DNA from: Nonomuraea candida
GTDB lineage: Bacteria; Actinomycetota; Actinomycetes; Streptosporangiales; Streptosporangiaceae
Direction of reading: 5' to 3'
Assembly: GCF_000725485.1 (NCBI RefSeq)
Contig: NZ_JOAG01000049.1
Location: 3,090-67,089 of the forward strand
Length of the DNA: 64,000 nucleotides
In this document: positions 43,411 through 53,700 of the stretch, one piece after another
Layout of the letters: the number at the start of each line of letters is the position of its first letter
How positions within the stretch are numbered: position 1 is the first letter of the stretch
The notes under the pieces: model-generated
The model's input: the letters and a program-made list of their open reading frames with translations, nothing else
Told to the model about the DNA's origin: nothing
Databases searched by the model: none
Program-made: the position numbers and the translations under genes

Positions 43411-45750
43411 TCAGAGGCCGGCGACCCCGGTGATGCGGTGCAGGGCGAAGCGGTGCACGGCGGCCCTGGTCTCGTCGTACGCGGTCAGGTAGCCGCCCTC
43501 CATCCTGGCCGGCTCCAGGATGCGCGAGGTCGCGTTGCCCTGGGAGTCGAGGTAGCCGATCCACACCCGCACGCCCTGCTTGATCGCCTCCTGCAACGCG
43601 GAGATCGTGGCCGTCGCGGGCCCGCGCGGCACCTGGCCGCCGGGCGCGTCCACCGGCTCGCGGCGCGCCAGGTGGGCGGCGTCGCCGGCCCGCAGCGCGC
43701 GCACGGCCGCCGCCGCCACCTCGGGGTCGAGGCCGTTGGCCGAGGTCACGGCGCGGGCCGGCGCCAGGCCCTCGGTGCGGCGGCTCTCAAGCTGGGAGAT
43801 GATCACGTCGCCGTCGAGCGACTCGGCGACGGGCGCGTACCCCATGGCGCGCAGCGAGTCGACCAGCGCCGCCCTGGAGGAGCGGGAGGCGATGACGGTC
43901 GGCGCGAGCCTGCGCAGCCGCAGCGCGGCCGAGCGCCGGTCGGCGGTGATCTGGTCGAGCAGCGCGGGGTCGTCGCAGCGGACGTACGCGCTCGCGGTGC
44001 CCACCCTGATCCGCCCGTGCCGCCTGGCCACGTCGGTCACCAGGTAGGACAGCGCCTGCGGCACCGGCGTGGCCGAGTGGCGCGCCAGCATCGACACCAG
44101 CTCCTCGCCGCCGTGCCCGGCGTCGAGCGCGCGCCGGATCGAGCCCTCGCTGAACCGGTAGACCGTGGCCCCGCCCTTGGACTCGACGTCGGCGGTGAGC
44201 GTCATCCAGCGGTTGAGCTCGCTCGTGAGCGGCCCCGGCGCGACGGCGGTCAGGTCGGCCTGGAGCAGCACGTGATCGACGGGCTCCGGCAGCAGCGGCG
44301 CGAGCACCCCGGCCGGCTCGCCGCCCTCGATCAGCGCCCGCCCCTGCGCCGAGAGCGCGCCCAGCCCCGTCACGCCGACCTGCTCGGCCTCGCGCAGCGT
44401 GAACTCGGTGAGCTGCTCGCGCAGCGGCCCCCGGCGGCGTGGCTGCTCCCACGCCAGCCGTTCGAGCACGGAGTCGCGGTCGGGCGCGAGGCCGGGAGCC
44501 GCCGCCAGCACGCCCAGCGTGGCCGCCCTGACGCTCGGGGCGGAGGAGCGCCGCAGGTCGGTGTGCAGGGCGTTGAGCGGCCTGTCACGCTCGTCGCGGT
44601 CGCCGACCAGGCCCGGCACCCGGTCCATGTGCAGCCAGGTGGCCGCCAGCGCCGTCCACCGGTCGGCGGTGGACCTGACCCGCCACAGGTCGTAGCCGGA
44701 GGTCGGCAGCCACTCGCCGTCGACGCCGCCGCCGGCGGCGATCAGCCCGGCCGCGTGCGCGACCTCGACCACCAGCGCCGCCACCCACTCGGGCAGGTCC
44801 AGCTCGCCCGCCGCGCGCTTCAGGTCGCGCACGCCGAGCCCGCCGGTGCGCAGCACGCCCGGCGGCTCCACGCTCCACCGCTCGCACAGCTCCTCCACGG
44901 CCCTGACGAACGCGAACGCCTGCCCGGCCGCCGTCCGGTCGGCCAGCTTCTGGTCGCGCGCGGCCCCGTGCAGCGGCGGAGGCACGGCGAGCAGGTCGCG
45001 GTGCACCCGGCCGCCGCGCAGGTAGAGGCCGACCTCGCGGGGCAGCGTCACGCTCTCCTCGCCGGTGGCCGCCAGCAGGCCGCGGGCCAGCAGCTCCTCG
45101 ATGGGGGAGCGGGCCGAGGCCACGGTGACCTCGCGCCTGGCGTTGGGCACCCGGCCGGTCGGCGGGCCCCAGGCGAGCTGGTCGAGCGCGCCCCTGGCCT
45201 CGGGCGAGACGGCGTCGATGAGCGGGGCGGGCGCGGCCAGCGCCGCCGCCAGCCGCTCCTTGCCGGTGCCCTTGGTGCCGGGGGCGACCTCGTCGGCCAT
45301 CTCGTCCAGCTGCTCGGGCGCGTGGTGCCGGAAGGCGTCGACGGCCCTCGGACCCAGGCCCGCCGGGTCGTCGAGCAGCTTGCGCACGCCGGGGCCCAGC
45401 TCCAGCGCGTCGTCGGGGCCGTAGACCAGGGCCAGGTCGTACAGCCTGCCGAGCGCGGCGGACAGCGCGGGCTCCGGGTCGGCCTCGGTCAGCGCGGCGC
45501 CGACGAGCTCGCGCAGCGTGTCCTTCGAGGTCGGCCCGTCACGCACCGCCAGCGTCTCGACCACGGCCAGCGTGAACCGGTCGAGCCGGTCGAGCACCCT
45601 GCCGATCGCCGAAGGACTGGCGGCCCGCGAGGCGAGGCCCTCCAGATGCGCGGGCACCGGAGTGATCAACTCGGGACGCGCGGAGACGAGCGCCCGCAGC
45701 TGTTCGTCGGTGCGCCCCCTGATCCACTCCGTGAACTCCATCGTTGCCAT
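43411..45750 (-). CDS. Helicase-associated protein, XPB partner (Rv0862c-like)
   Basis: 779-residue protein of the Helicase_C_3 / helicase-associated type found beside XPB in actinobacteria (Rv0862c in M. tuberculosis). It has winged-helix-like repeats in the first half (RVLDRLDRFTLAVVETLAV), a central domain DHVLLQADLTAVAPGPL, RFSEGSIRRALDAG typical of the family, and a C-terminal WYL-like segment (AIKQGVRVWIGYLDSQG, RFALHRITGV). It has no helicase motifs. The ATG at 45750 follows GGGGGG; an ATG three codons on is possible. Probably regulates or assists XPB in DNA repair; this is inferred from gene pairing. Confidence 0.88.
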   Translation of the reverse strand: MATMEFTEWIRGRTDEQLRALVSARPELITPVPAHLEGLASRAASPSAIGRVLDRLDRFTLAVVETLAVRDGPTSKDTLRELVGAALTEADPEPALSAALGRLYDLALVYGPDDALELGPGVRKLLDDPAGLGPRAVDAFRHHAPEQLDEMADEVAPGTKGTGKERLAAALAAPAPLIDAVSPEARGALDQLAWGPPTGRVPNARREVTVASARSPIEELLARGLLAATGEESVTLPREVGLYLRGGRVHRDLLAVPPPLHGAARDQKLADRTAAGQAFAFVRAVEELCERWSVEPPGVLRTGGLGVRDLKRAAGELDLPEWVAALVVEVAHAAGLIAAGGGVDGEWLPTSGYDLWRVRSTADRWTALAATWLHMDRVPGLVGDRDERDRPLNALHTDLRRSSAPSVRAATLGVLAAAPGLAPDRDSVLERLAWEQPRRRGPLREQLTEFTLREAEQVGVTGLGALSAQGRALIEGGEPAGVLAPLLPEPVDHVLLQADLTAVAPGPLTSELNRWMTLTADVESKGGATVYRFSEGSIRRALDAGHGGEELVSMLARHSATPVPQALSYLVTDVARRHGRIRVGTASAYVRCDDPALLDQITADRRSAALRLRRLAPTVIASRSSRAALVDSLRAMGYAPVAESLDGDVIISQLESRRTEGLAPARAVTSANGLDPEVAAAAVRALRAGDAAHLARREPVDAPGGQVPRGPATATISALQEAIKQGVRVWIGYLDSQGNATSRILEPARMEGGYLTAYDETRAAVHRFALHRITGVAGL

Positions 45751-45786
45751 GGTATGTCCCCCCTGATTGGGGCAGCATTGCCAGGC

Positions 45787-46022
45787 GTGATAGAGCGCGC
45801 GGACCAGCTCGTGCTGAACTACGTCTCCAAGGCCGCCGACGCGGCCCACGGCGTGCTCAGTCCGGCCGGCGGCTCGACTTCGCCAGGCGGCTGCGGGCCG
45901 GGATCGAGGCGGGGTTCCAGGAGTTCGCCCGGCAGTTCTTCGACGTCAGCGGGACGATGTTCATGATCGGTACGGGGATCGGCGTCGTCCGGCCGGCCTA
46001 CCGGCTGCTCGACGTCAGCTGA
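45787..46022 (+). pseudogene. Small gene with an apparent frameshift
   Basis: From the GTG at 45787 the frame reads VIERADQLVLNYVSKAADA and on to AHGVLSP, then turns to nonsense-like sequence. In the next frame, starting at about 45872, a sensible sequence continues as RLDFARRLRAGIEAGFQEF and on to RPAYRLLDVS-stop at 46022. Joining the two gives a protein of about 78 residues. The break lies in CCGGCCGGCGG (about 45863-45874), a place where a base is easily lost. I recall similar small actinobacterial proteins but have no name. Sequencing error, real mutation or programmed shift cannot be separated here. Confidence 0.6.
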
Positions 46023-46632
46023 CCGGCGCGGGGCTGGGCAGCAGGCCGACGGCCAGGCGCACCCAGGCGGAGACGAACTGGTCCTTCTCCGCGTGCCCCG
46101 GCAGCTCGCCCACGGTCTCCAGGAAGAGCCGGTACTGCACCACGGCGCCGCCCAGCACGGCCGCGATGCCCGTCCAGTCGAGCTTGACGTCGCGGTATTC
46201 GGGCTGGGCCTGGAACCAGGAGACGATGGCGTCGAACATCGGCTGCAGCAGCCCCTCGCGCACGACCGTGACCAGCTCGGGGAACTGGCTCAGGTCGCGG
46301 AAGAAGACCCGGGTCAGCTCGGACTCCTCGCGCACCTTCGCCAGCCCGGCGCGGCACACGTGGGCCAGGCGCTCCTCCAGGTCCACCGAGGACTCCATGG
46401 CGCTCAGCTCGGCCATGCTCTCGGCCACCTGGACCCGCGTACGGCTGGCGTGCTCGTTGATGGCCGCGGCCAGCACCTCGTACTTGGACTTGAAGTGCCT
46501 GTAGAGCCCTCCCGCGCCCGGGGACAGCCCTGAGGCGGCCTCGATCTCGGCCACCGAGGTGGCGGAGTAGCCCCGCTCGGCGAACAGCCTCAGGGACTCA
46601 TCGATGATCCGCTCACGGGTCGATCTGCTCAT
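46015..46632 (-). CDS. TetR/AcrR family transcriptional regulator
   Basis: 205 residues. The N-terminal TetR helix-turn-helix is clear: RERIIDESLRLFAERGYSATSVAEIEAASGLSPGAGGLYRHFKSKYEVL. The C-terminal ligand domain has HVCRAGLAKVREESELTRVFFRDL. The ATG at 46632 has GGAGG 12 bases ahead. Ligand and targets unknown. Its 3' end overlaps the frameshifted small gene by eight bases, tail to tail. Confidence 0.93.
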   Translation of the reverse strand: MSRSTRERIIDESLRLFAERGYSATSVAEIEAASGLSPGAGGLYRHFKSKYEVLAAAINEHASRTRVQVAESMAELSAMESSVDLEERLAHVCRAGLAKVREESELTRVFFRDLSQFPELVTVVREGLLQPMFDAIVSWFQAQPEYRDVKLDWTGIAAVLGGAVVQYRLFLETVGELPGHAEKDQFVSAWVRLAVGLLPSPAPVS

Positions 46633-46686
46633 GTCTATGCTGATACCTCCGTAAGGAGAGTAATCGTTGCGGGGTGTCGGGCCGGA

Positions 46687-46773
46687 TCAGGCGCGCCAGC
46701 GCGCGGCCGGGCGCGCGGCCGGGCGGGCGGCGGGCGGGTCCCCGGCGCGGGGTGCTCCACGGGTGCGGGTCAC
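46687..46773 (-). CDS. Possible 28-residue Arg/Ala/Pro-rich leader peptide before tetR
   Basis: GTG at 46773 preceded by AGGAG at five bases, an ideal ribosome site; the frame ends in TGA at 46687-46689, 55 bp before the tetR start. The peptide is rich in Ala, Pro and Arg because of a CGCGCGGCCGGG duplication. The good ribosome site is the only support. Confidence 0.3.
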   Translation of the reverse strand: MTRTRGAPRAGDPPAARPAARPAARWRA

Positions 46774-46873
46774 GGCCGCTCCTCTCCGATAAGTAATTCC
46801 TTTCTTCCCATTCCCGTGCGCCCGGAACAAGGGCCGTTACCGGGGGTAGGAGAGCCTTTGGCATCCTGCACAT

Positions 46874-47494
46874 GTGACGACATCGGTGGGATTCGACCTT
46901 GACATGACATTGGCTGACACGCGGTCGGGCATCGCGGCCACTTACGACGAGATGGCCGCGCGATTGGGCGTGCCTTTTGACAGCGCCGCGATCGTCAGCC
47001 GGCTGGGCCCGCCGCTGGAGATGGAGCTGGCCAACTGGCTGCCCCTGGAGGAGGTCCCCGCGGCCGCCGATCTCTACCGGGAGATATATCCGGAAAAGGG
47101 GGTTCCGGCACACACCGCCATGGCAGGCGCCCACGAGGCCATCGCGGCCGTGCGCCGGGCGGGCGGCGGGGTCATCGTGGTGACGGGCAAGAACGTCCGT
47201 GACGCGCGCGGCACGGTCGCCGCGCTGGGGCTCGACGTGGACGAAGTGGTCGGCTCGGTTTTCGGCCACGACAAGGGATCGGCACTCGCGCGCTTCGGCG
47301 CGGCGGCTTATGTTGGTGACCATGTCGCGGACATCGAGGCGGCACGTGCTGGCGGCGCCGTGAGCGTGACAGTTGCGACCGGCCCTTACACGGTGGGAGA
47401 GCTGCGTGATCACGGAGCAGATGTGGCGCTGGGCGACCTGACCGAATTCGCCGCCTGGTTCGCCGGTTGGCGCGAGCACGATGAAGTCCGGTAA
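46874..47494 (+). CDS. HAD-superfamily phosphatase, phosphoglycolate phosphatase-like
   Basis: 206-residue HAD hydrolase, subfamily IA. Motif I is GFDLDMTLADT, with Met where Gly is usual in DxDGT; motif II is VVTGKN and motif IV AYVGDHVADIEAA. Substrate unknown. GTG at 46874 without an obvious ribosome site, so possibly leaderless. It is followed 93 bp later by the cold-shock-domain gene. Confidence 0.9.
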   Translation: MTTSVGFDLDMTLADTRSGIAATYDEMAARLGVPFDSAAIVSRLGPPLEMELANWLPLEEVPAAADLYREIYPEKGVPAHTAMAGAHEAIAAVRRAGGGVIVVTGKNVRDARGTVAALGLDVDEVVGSVFGHDKGSALARFGAAAYVGDHVADIEAARAGGAVSVTVATGPYTVGELRDHGADVALGDLTEFAAWFAGWREHDEVR

Positions 47495-47587
47495 TTGTCC
47501 CGCATTTACCCGGTCGCCCCGGCGCTTCGCGGGGCATAACCTACATCCATCCGTCCTTCTTTTCGACTGTTTGAACGAGGTCCTCCT

Positions 47588-47983
47588 GTGCCGAGTGGCA
47601 AGGTCAAGTGGTACGACGCCGACAAGGGGTTCGGCTTCCTCACCCGCGACGACGGCGGTGAGGTCTTCGTGCATTCATCCGCGTTGCCCGCAGGCGCCGG
47701 TGCACTCAAGCCGGGCCAGAAGGTCGAGTTCGGGGTCGCCGAGGGCCGCCGGGGCCAGCAGGCGCTCTCCGTCAGGATCCTGGAGCAGCCGCCGACGCTG
47801 GCCAAGACCAAGCCGAAGGGCAAGCGGAAGAAGCCGGACGAGATGGTCGTCATCGTCGAAGACCTGATCAAGCTGCTCGACTGGGTCTCGACCTCCTACC
47901 AGCGGGGCAAGCATCCCGACGCCGCCCACGCCAAGAAGGTCGCCCAGGTGCTCAGGGCCGTCGCCGACGACCTCGACGCCTGA
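47588..47983 (+). CDS. cspB: Cold-shock domain protein with C-terminal extension (CspB, Rv0871-like)
   Basis: 131 residues. The N-terminal 65 form a cold-shock domain (KGFGFL and VFVHSS are RNP1 and RNP2). A Lys-rich linker (KTKPKGKRKKPDE) leads to a helical C-terminal domain of about 50 residues (VVIVEDLIKLLDWVSTSYQRGKHP region) seen in mycobacterial CspB of similar length. GTG at 47588. RNA or DNA binding is expected; the extra domain's role is unknown. Confidence 0.92.
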   Translation: MPSGKVKWYDADKGFGFLTRDDGGEVFVHSSALPAGAGALKPGQKVEFGVAEGRRGQQALSVRILEQPPTLAKTKPKGKRKKPDEMVVIVEDLIKLLDWVSTSYQRGKHPDAAHAKKVAQVLRAVADDLDA

Positions 47984-48041
47984 CCGCCGCCCTGTCGGCT
48001 TCCGAGACACGCGCGAGCCCCGGCCTGCGGTAGCGGCCGGG

Positions 48042-48129
48042 GGGTCAGCCGTTCGGGGGTGGTGAGCGGGCGGGGGTCAGCCGTTCGGCTTGGGAGCGGG
48101 TGGGTCAGCCGTTCGGGTTGGTGAGCGGC
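48042..48129. repeat. Three copies of the 3' end of the MFS gene, each with its stop codon
   Basis: GGGTCAGCCGTTCGG starts at 48042, 48074 and 48102. The last is the genuine end of the gene (stop 48105-48107). The other two lie downstream on the minus strand and repeat the final Asn-Gly-stop codons with flanking GAGCGG. Confidence 0.85.
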
Positions 48130-49778
48130 TTGGTCGGGTCGAGCCGCTCCCCCCGTTGATCGGCCTGCCCGTCGGCGCCGGGGCGCCGCGCCGGTCCCGG
48201 AGGCCCGGCCGGTCCGGGGCGCTCGGCGTACGCGCCCGCCTCCGCGCGGGCGGCGGGCTCGTCGTACGGGGCGGGCTCGGCATACGGGGCGGGCTCGTCG
48301 TACGGGGCGGTCGCCGCGTGGGCAGCGGCCTCGGCGCGCTGACGGTGCAGCTTGGCCTTGGCCGCGCGCACCCGCTTCCTCCTGGAGATCAGCAGCCACC
48401 CGAGGGCGGCGGTCAGCGCGACGGCCAGCGTCACCAGCCCGGCCAGGCTGCTCTGCGTGAGCGACAGCACCAGCCCCACCAGGCCGCCGCACACCCAGGC
48501 GAGCTGCAGCACCGCCTCGACCACGCCGAACGTGGACGAGCGCACCTCCTCGCCGATCTCCCGCTGCACGATCGCGTCGAGCGCCAGCTTGCCCAGCTCC
48601 TGGGCGAAGGCCGTGACCAGGGAGATCGCCAGCGCCGTCCACACGCCGAAGAAGACCGCGGTGGCGATGGTGGTCGCCGCGGTCACGGCCAGCGTGACCA
48701 GCACGAGGAGCTGGGGCGCGTGGTTGCGCGTCCAGTTCGCCACCGCCGCGCCGGCCAGGCCGCCCAGCCCGGCCGCGCCCGCGAGCAGCGCGATCGTCTT
48801 GGGGATGTCGAAGAACGGCTCCCGCGCCCACGGCTCGGACGGCGCCAGCCACGGCACCGCCTTGTCCTGCACCAGGAAGAGCAGGAAGAACAGCAGGAAC
48901 CCGGAGAAGACCCGGATGGCCACGTTGGCCCAGACCGCCTCGGCCACCGCCGGGCCCACCTTGAGCAGGGTGCGCCAGCGCGGGGCGCCGCCCTCCTCCT
49001 CCAGGTCGGGGGAGTCGACGTGGCGCGGCAGCCGTACGGCGGCGACGCCGAGCAGCAGGAAGGCCACCATGGCCACGCGCAGCACCGCGGCGCTGCCCAG
49101 CCAGGCGGTCAGGCCCGCGCCGACCGGCACCAGCACCCCGGCCGAGACCAGCGTGAACAGCGCCACCCGCGCGTTGGCCGACACCAGCGTGATGTCGGCG
49201 GGCAGCACGCTCGGCATGATCGCCGCCCGCGACACGTTGTACGCCTTCGACAGCACCAGCACGCCCAGCGCCCCGATGAACAACGTCGGCAGGTCGCCGG
49301 GGCCCACGGCCGCGGCCATCGCGAAGCACAGCAGGCCGCGCCCGAACAGCGTGCCCGCCATGACGTAGCGGCGCCCCGACCTGAACCGGTCGAGTATCGG
49401 CCCCACGAACGGCGCCAGCAGCGCGAACGGCACCATCGTGATGACCAGGTAGAGGGCGACCGAGCCGCGCGCCTCGCCGACGGGCACGCCGAAGAAGACG
49501 GTGCTGGCCAGCGCCACCGTGACGAGCGCGTCACTGGCGCTGTTGCCCGCCGACAGCTCGATCAGCCGGCCGAGCCCGGTGCGGCCCGCGCCGCCCGCGT
49601 ACGTCAGGCGCCGGGTGGCCCTGCCGACTTTTCGCGCGCCCTTGGCGGTCGCTTTGCCCGCCCGCGCGGTGCCGCTCGCGGTGGCCCTGGTCGCGCGCAC
49701 GGTCGCGCGTCCCGCGTCGGCGGCGCCGTGCGCCATTCGCCGCGAGATCTGGCGAGCTCGCTCCCAGCCTCCCTTCAC
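48105..49778 (-). CDS. MFS-type membrane protein, Rv0876c-like
   Basis: About 557 residues from the GTG at 49778; an ATG at 49814 would add 12. The N-terminus (to residue 55) is a strongly basic Ala/Arg/Gly/Thr stretch with a histone-H1-like look. It is followed by about twelve membrane segments of an MFS fold (ELSAGNSASDALVTVALAST, LDRFRSGRRYVMAGT). The cytoplasmic C-terminus contains PYDEPAPYAEPA-type repeats. M. tuberculosis Rv0876c is a similar transmembrane protein beside Rv0877 (DUF3027), as here. Substrate unknown. Confidence 0.88.
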   Translation of the reverse strand: MKGGWERARQISRRMAHGAADAGRATVRATRATASGTARAGKATAKGARKVGRATRRLTYAGGAGRTGLGRLIELSAGNSASDALVTVALASTVFFGVPVGEARGSVALYLVITMVPFALLAPFVGPILDRFRSGRRYVMAGTLFGRGLLCFAMAAAVGPGDLPTLFIGALGVLVLSKAYNVSRAAIMPSVLPADITLVSANARVALFTLVSAGVLVPVGAGLTAWLGSAAVLRVAMVAFLLLGVAAVRLPRHVDSPDLEEEGGAPRWRTLLKVGPAVAEAVWANVAIRVFSGFLLFFLLFLVQDKAVPWLAPSEPWAREPFFDIPKTIALLAGAAGLGGLAGAAVANWTRNHAPQLLVLVTLAVTAATTIATAVFFGVWTALAISLVTAFAQELGKLALDAIVQREIGEEVRSSTFGVVEAVLQLAWVCGGLVGLVLSLTQSSLAGLVTLAVALTAALGWLLISRRKRVRAAKAKLHRQRAEAAAHAATAPYDEPAPYAEPAPYDEPAARAEAGAYAERPGPAGPPGPARRPGADGQADQRGERLDPTKPLTNPNG

Positions 49779-49903
49779 GCCTACCAGTCTTACCCGATTG
49801 GTGCCGGATCTCATGGAGGGATCTGCCGTTGTGGGCCCCGGAGGTCCCGCGATGGGTGAGAATGAAGTGTGAGCGAACAGCACCTTTCGGCGGAGGCGGC
49901 CCG

Positions 49904-50704
49904 ATGAGCCGCACCAGGGCCCGCGTCTCCGCTCCCGACCAGGCCTGTGTCGCCGCGGTCGATCTGGCGCGCGCCGCGGCCGAGGAGCTGGCGCGGCCGG
50001 GCGAGCCCGGCGAGCACCTCGGCTACGAGAGCGAGGGCGACCGGATCGTCACCCACTACTTCGCCTGTCTCGACCGGGCCTATCGCGGCTGGCGCTGGGC
50101 CGTCACGGTCACGCGGGCCTCGCGCGCGAAGAAGGTCACGGTGAGCGAGGCCGTCCTGCTGCCCGGCACCGGGGCGCTGCTGGCGCCCGAGTGGCTGCCG
50201 TGGAGCGAGCGGCTGCGCCCCGGCGACCTCGGGGTGGGCGACCTGCTGCCGACCGCCGACGATGACGACAGGCTCGCGCCGGGTTTCACCGAAACCGACG
50301 AAGAGGCCGACCATCAGGCGGTTTTCGAGTACGGCCTGGGCCGGGCCCGTGTGCTCTCGGCCATCGGCAAGGACCGGGCTGCCAGACGCTGGCACGCGGG
50401 CGAGCACGGGCCGCACACACCGATCGCACACGCCGCACCCGCGCAGTGTTCCACCTGCGGGTTCTACTGGTTGCTAGCGGGCGGGCTGCGGCACATGTTC
50501 GGGGTCTGCGCTAACGAATACGCCCCCGATGACGGCAAGGTCGTGGCGGCCGACCATGGCTGCGGCGCCCATTCGGAGGCCGCCGTGCTGCCGCCGCCCG
50601 TGGAGCAGGCCATCCCGATCCTCGACGACCTGGGCTACGACCTGATGGAGGAGGAGGCCGGCTCGGTCGACGAGTCGGCGTCGGAGGAGCTCGGCCACTC
50701 CTGA
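49904..50704 (+). CDS. DUF3027 protein (Rv0877-like)
   Basis: 266 residues; the ATG at 49904 follows GGAGG by about eight bases. The family core is visible in HLGYESEGDRIVTHYFACLDRAYRGWRWAVTVTRA and in the Cys/His segment QCSTCGFYWLLAGGLRHMFGVCANEY with a later CGAHSEA, which suggests a metal site. Acidic C-terminus. Function unknown. Divergent from the MFS gene as in M. tuberculosis Rv0876c-Rv0877. Confidence 0.9.
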   Translation: MSRTRARVSAPDQACVAAVDLARAAAEELARPGEPGEHLGYESEGDRIVTHYFACLDRAYRGWRWAVTVTRASRAKKVTVSEAVLLPGTGALLAPEWLPWSERLRPGDLGVGDLLPTADDDDRLAPGFTETDEEADHQAVFEYGLGRARVLSAIGKDRAARRWHAGEHGPHTPIAHAAPAQCSTCGFYWLLAGGLRHMFGVCANEYAPDDGKVVAADHGCGAHSEAAVLPPPVEQAIPILDDLGYDLMEEEAGSVDESASEELGHS

Positions 50705-50794
50705 TCGCGGGTGTCGGCGCCGATGACACCCTTCCTGTCGGTGAAGGCCGCTACCCTACGGTGGCCCCCTACCCTCAACCAGGATTCGTGATCG

Positions 50795-53700
50795 ATGAGC
50801 GACACCTACGGCACTGACCGGATGCGAGCAGCCGTCCTCTCGGCCTGGACGGCCTCGCCCGCCCGGTTCCGCGAAGACGCCAACGCGGAGGAGGACTTCG
50901 CGCTCGGCGGCTACCGCGACCGGCTGATCGTCGAGCTGGCCCAGAACGCCGCCGACGCGGCGTTGCGCGCGGGCGTGCCAGGGGTGCTGCGGCTGACGCT
51001 GCGGGGTGACCTGCTGACGGCCGCCAACACCGGCGCGCCGCTCGACGCCACCGGCGTGGAGAGCCTGTCCACGCTGCGCGCCTCCGGCAAGCGTGACGAG
51101 GCGGGCGCGGCGGGCAGGTTCGGCGTCGGGTTCGCGGCGGTGGTGTCCGTCTGCGACGCGCCCTCGATCGGCTCGCGCGGGGCCGGGGCGGTCCGCTGGT
51201 CCCGCACCGAGACCGCGGCCCTGGTCGCCGAGATCCCCGCGCTGGCGGGCGAGCTGGCCGAGCGCGGCGGTCACGTGCCGCTGCTGCGGCTGCCCTTCGA
51301 CGAGCCGCCGCTCATCGACATCCCCGACGGGTTCGACACGCTCGTCCGGCTGCCGCTGCGCGATCAGGCGAGCGTCGAGGCGGTGCGCCGCATGCTGGCC
51401 GAGACCAGCCCCGCGCTGCTGCTCGGCCTGCCCGCGCTGGAGAGCATCGAGATCGACCTCGACGGCTCGCTGCGCACCGTCGTGGCCGACGGCTGGCACG
51501 TGGTGTCGGAGTCGGGCGAGTTCACCCAGGAGGAGGTCGTCAGGCTCTTCGCCGACCGGCCCACCGAGGAGCGCGCCCGCCCCTACTGGTCGCTGCGCTG
51601 GGCGGTGCCCGTCACCGGCACCGGCGAGCCGGCCCCGCTGCCCGAGACCGTGCCGTCCGTGGTGCACGCGCCGACGCCCAGCGACGAGCCCATCGACCTG
51701 CCCGCGCTGCTGATCGCGTCGTTCCCGATGGCCACCGACCGGCGCCACGTGGCCAAGGGGCCGCTGGCCGACTTCCTGGTGCAGCGGGTCGCCGACGCCT
51801 ACGTGCGCCTGCTGCGCGAGCTGCCCCGCACCTCCAGGCTGCTCGACCTGGTGCCCTCCCTCATGGGCAAGGGCGAGCTCGACGCCCGCATCCGCAGGGC
51901 CGTGCTCGACCGCCTGCCCGGCACGCCGCTGCTGCCCGCCCTGTCGGCGCCCGCGCCGGTCGTGCACACGCCGTCGTTCGCCGACGAGCGGGTCTACGAG
52001 CCCGACGCGGAGCTGCGGGTCGAGCAGCCCGCGCCCGAGCCCGACGGCGACGGCTGGGTGGTCACCGGGCGCGAGGCGGCCGTCGTGGCCTCGGCCTCGG
52101 CCGAGTTCCTCGCGATCGCGGCCGGTTTCGTGCCGGGGCTGCTGCCCGCCGGCTGGCCCGCCCGCCACCCGGCCATGGTCGCGCTCGGGGTGCGCAGGGT
52201 CGAGCTGGCCGACCTCGTCGACCTGCTGTCGGGCGAGGCCGTGGAGGCGCGCGAGCCGTCCTGGTGGCGCTCCCTCTACGAGGTGCTGCCGGCCGACGAC
52301 CCCGAGTCGCTGGGCGCGCTGCCCGTGCCGCTGACCGACGGCCGCCTGGTGCGCGGGCCGCGCGGCACGCTCATCCTGAGCGACGGCGGCGCCGAGCTCG
52401 ACCTGGCCCCGCTCGGGCTGCGCATCGTGCACCCCGACGCCGCGCACCCCGCGCTGCTGCGGCTGGGCGCCGCCGAGGCCACGCCCCGCACGGTGCTGGA
52501 CGACCCGCTGACCAAGGCCGCCGTCGCGCAGTCGCTCGACAGCCCCGACCCCGAGCCGGTGGCCAGGGCCGTGCTGTCGCTGGTGGAGGCGTCGGGGCTG
52601 GCGCCCGGCGAGGCGCCGTGGCTGGCCGAGCTGGCGCTGCGCGGCGCCGACGGCGAGCTCTACCCGGCCGGCGAGCTGATGCTGGCCGACGGGGCGCTGG
52701 CGGGGCTGCTGGAGCCCGACACGCATCTCGGGGTGGCCGCGCCCGAGCTGGAGGAGACCTACGGGCCGCGGGTGCTGGCGGCGGCCGGGGTGCTCGACGG
52801 GTTCGCGGTCGTGCACGAGCCCGACGTGCTGCTCGACCCCGACGAGTGCGACCACGACCTCGACGGCGAGGCCGACTGGCTCGACCACGTGCTCGACCTG
52901 CTGCCCGAGCTGGACGTGCCGCCGCTGGTGCCGGAGTTCCTGGCGGTGCGCGACCTGGAGCTGGTGGCCGACTGGCCGGCCGCGCTCGCGCTGCTGACCA
53001 CGCCGCCGCTGCGGGCCGCGCTGCACCCGCTGCGCGTCGAGGGCGTCGAGGTGCCCTCCTACACGGCGTGGTGGCTGGCCCACCATCCGGTGCTGGGCGG
53101 GCGCAAGCCGCTGGAGCTGCGGCTGCCGGGCGCCGACCCGCTGCTGCAGGGCCTCTACTCCGACGCGCCCGCCGGGCTCGACGAGGCGGCGCTGTCGATG
53201 ATCGGGGTGCGCACGACGCTGCCCGAGCTGCTGGCCTCCCACGGCGGGCCCGAGGAACTGCTCGACCTGATGGCCGACGAGTCGATCGAGGTCGACCGGG
53301 CCCAGCTGCGCGCCCTGTGGATCGCGCTGGCCGCCGTGGACCCGTCGCGGGTCGCGCCGCCGCCGCGGGTGCGGGCCGTGCTCAGAGGCTCGATCGTGGT
53401 GGCCGCCGCCGACGACGCCGTGGTGGTGGAGGCGCCCGACCTGCTGCAGCTCGTCTCGGACCGGCCGCTGGTGCTGGCCCCGTACGATCTGGCCGAGTCG
53501 TTGTCGGAGCTGCTCGACCTGCCGCTGGCCGGTGAGCTCACCTCGGGGGCGGTCACCTCCGAGGGGGTGCGGCGAGAGGTGCCGGCGGAGGTGCGCTCGT
53601 TGCTGCCCACCGCGCCCGACACCTACGTCGAGCACGAGAAGCTGCTCGTGGACGGGGTGGAGTGCGCGTGGCGCTTCTTCGAGGGCGACGTGCACTGCAC

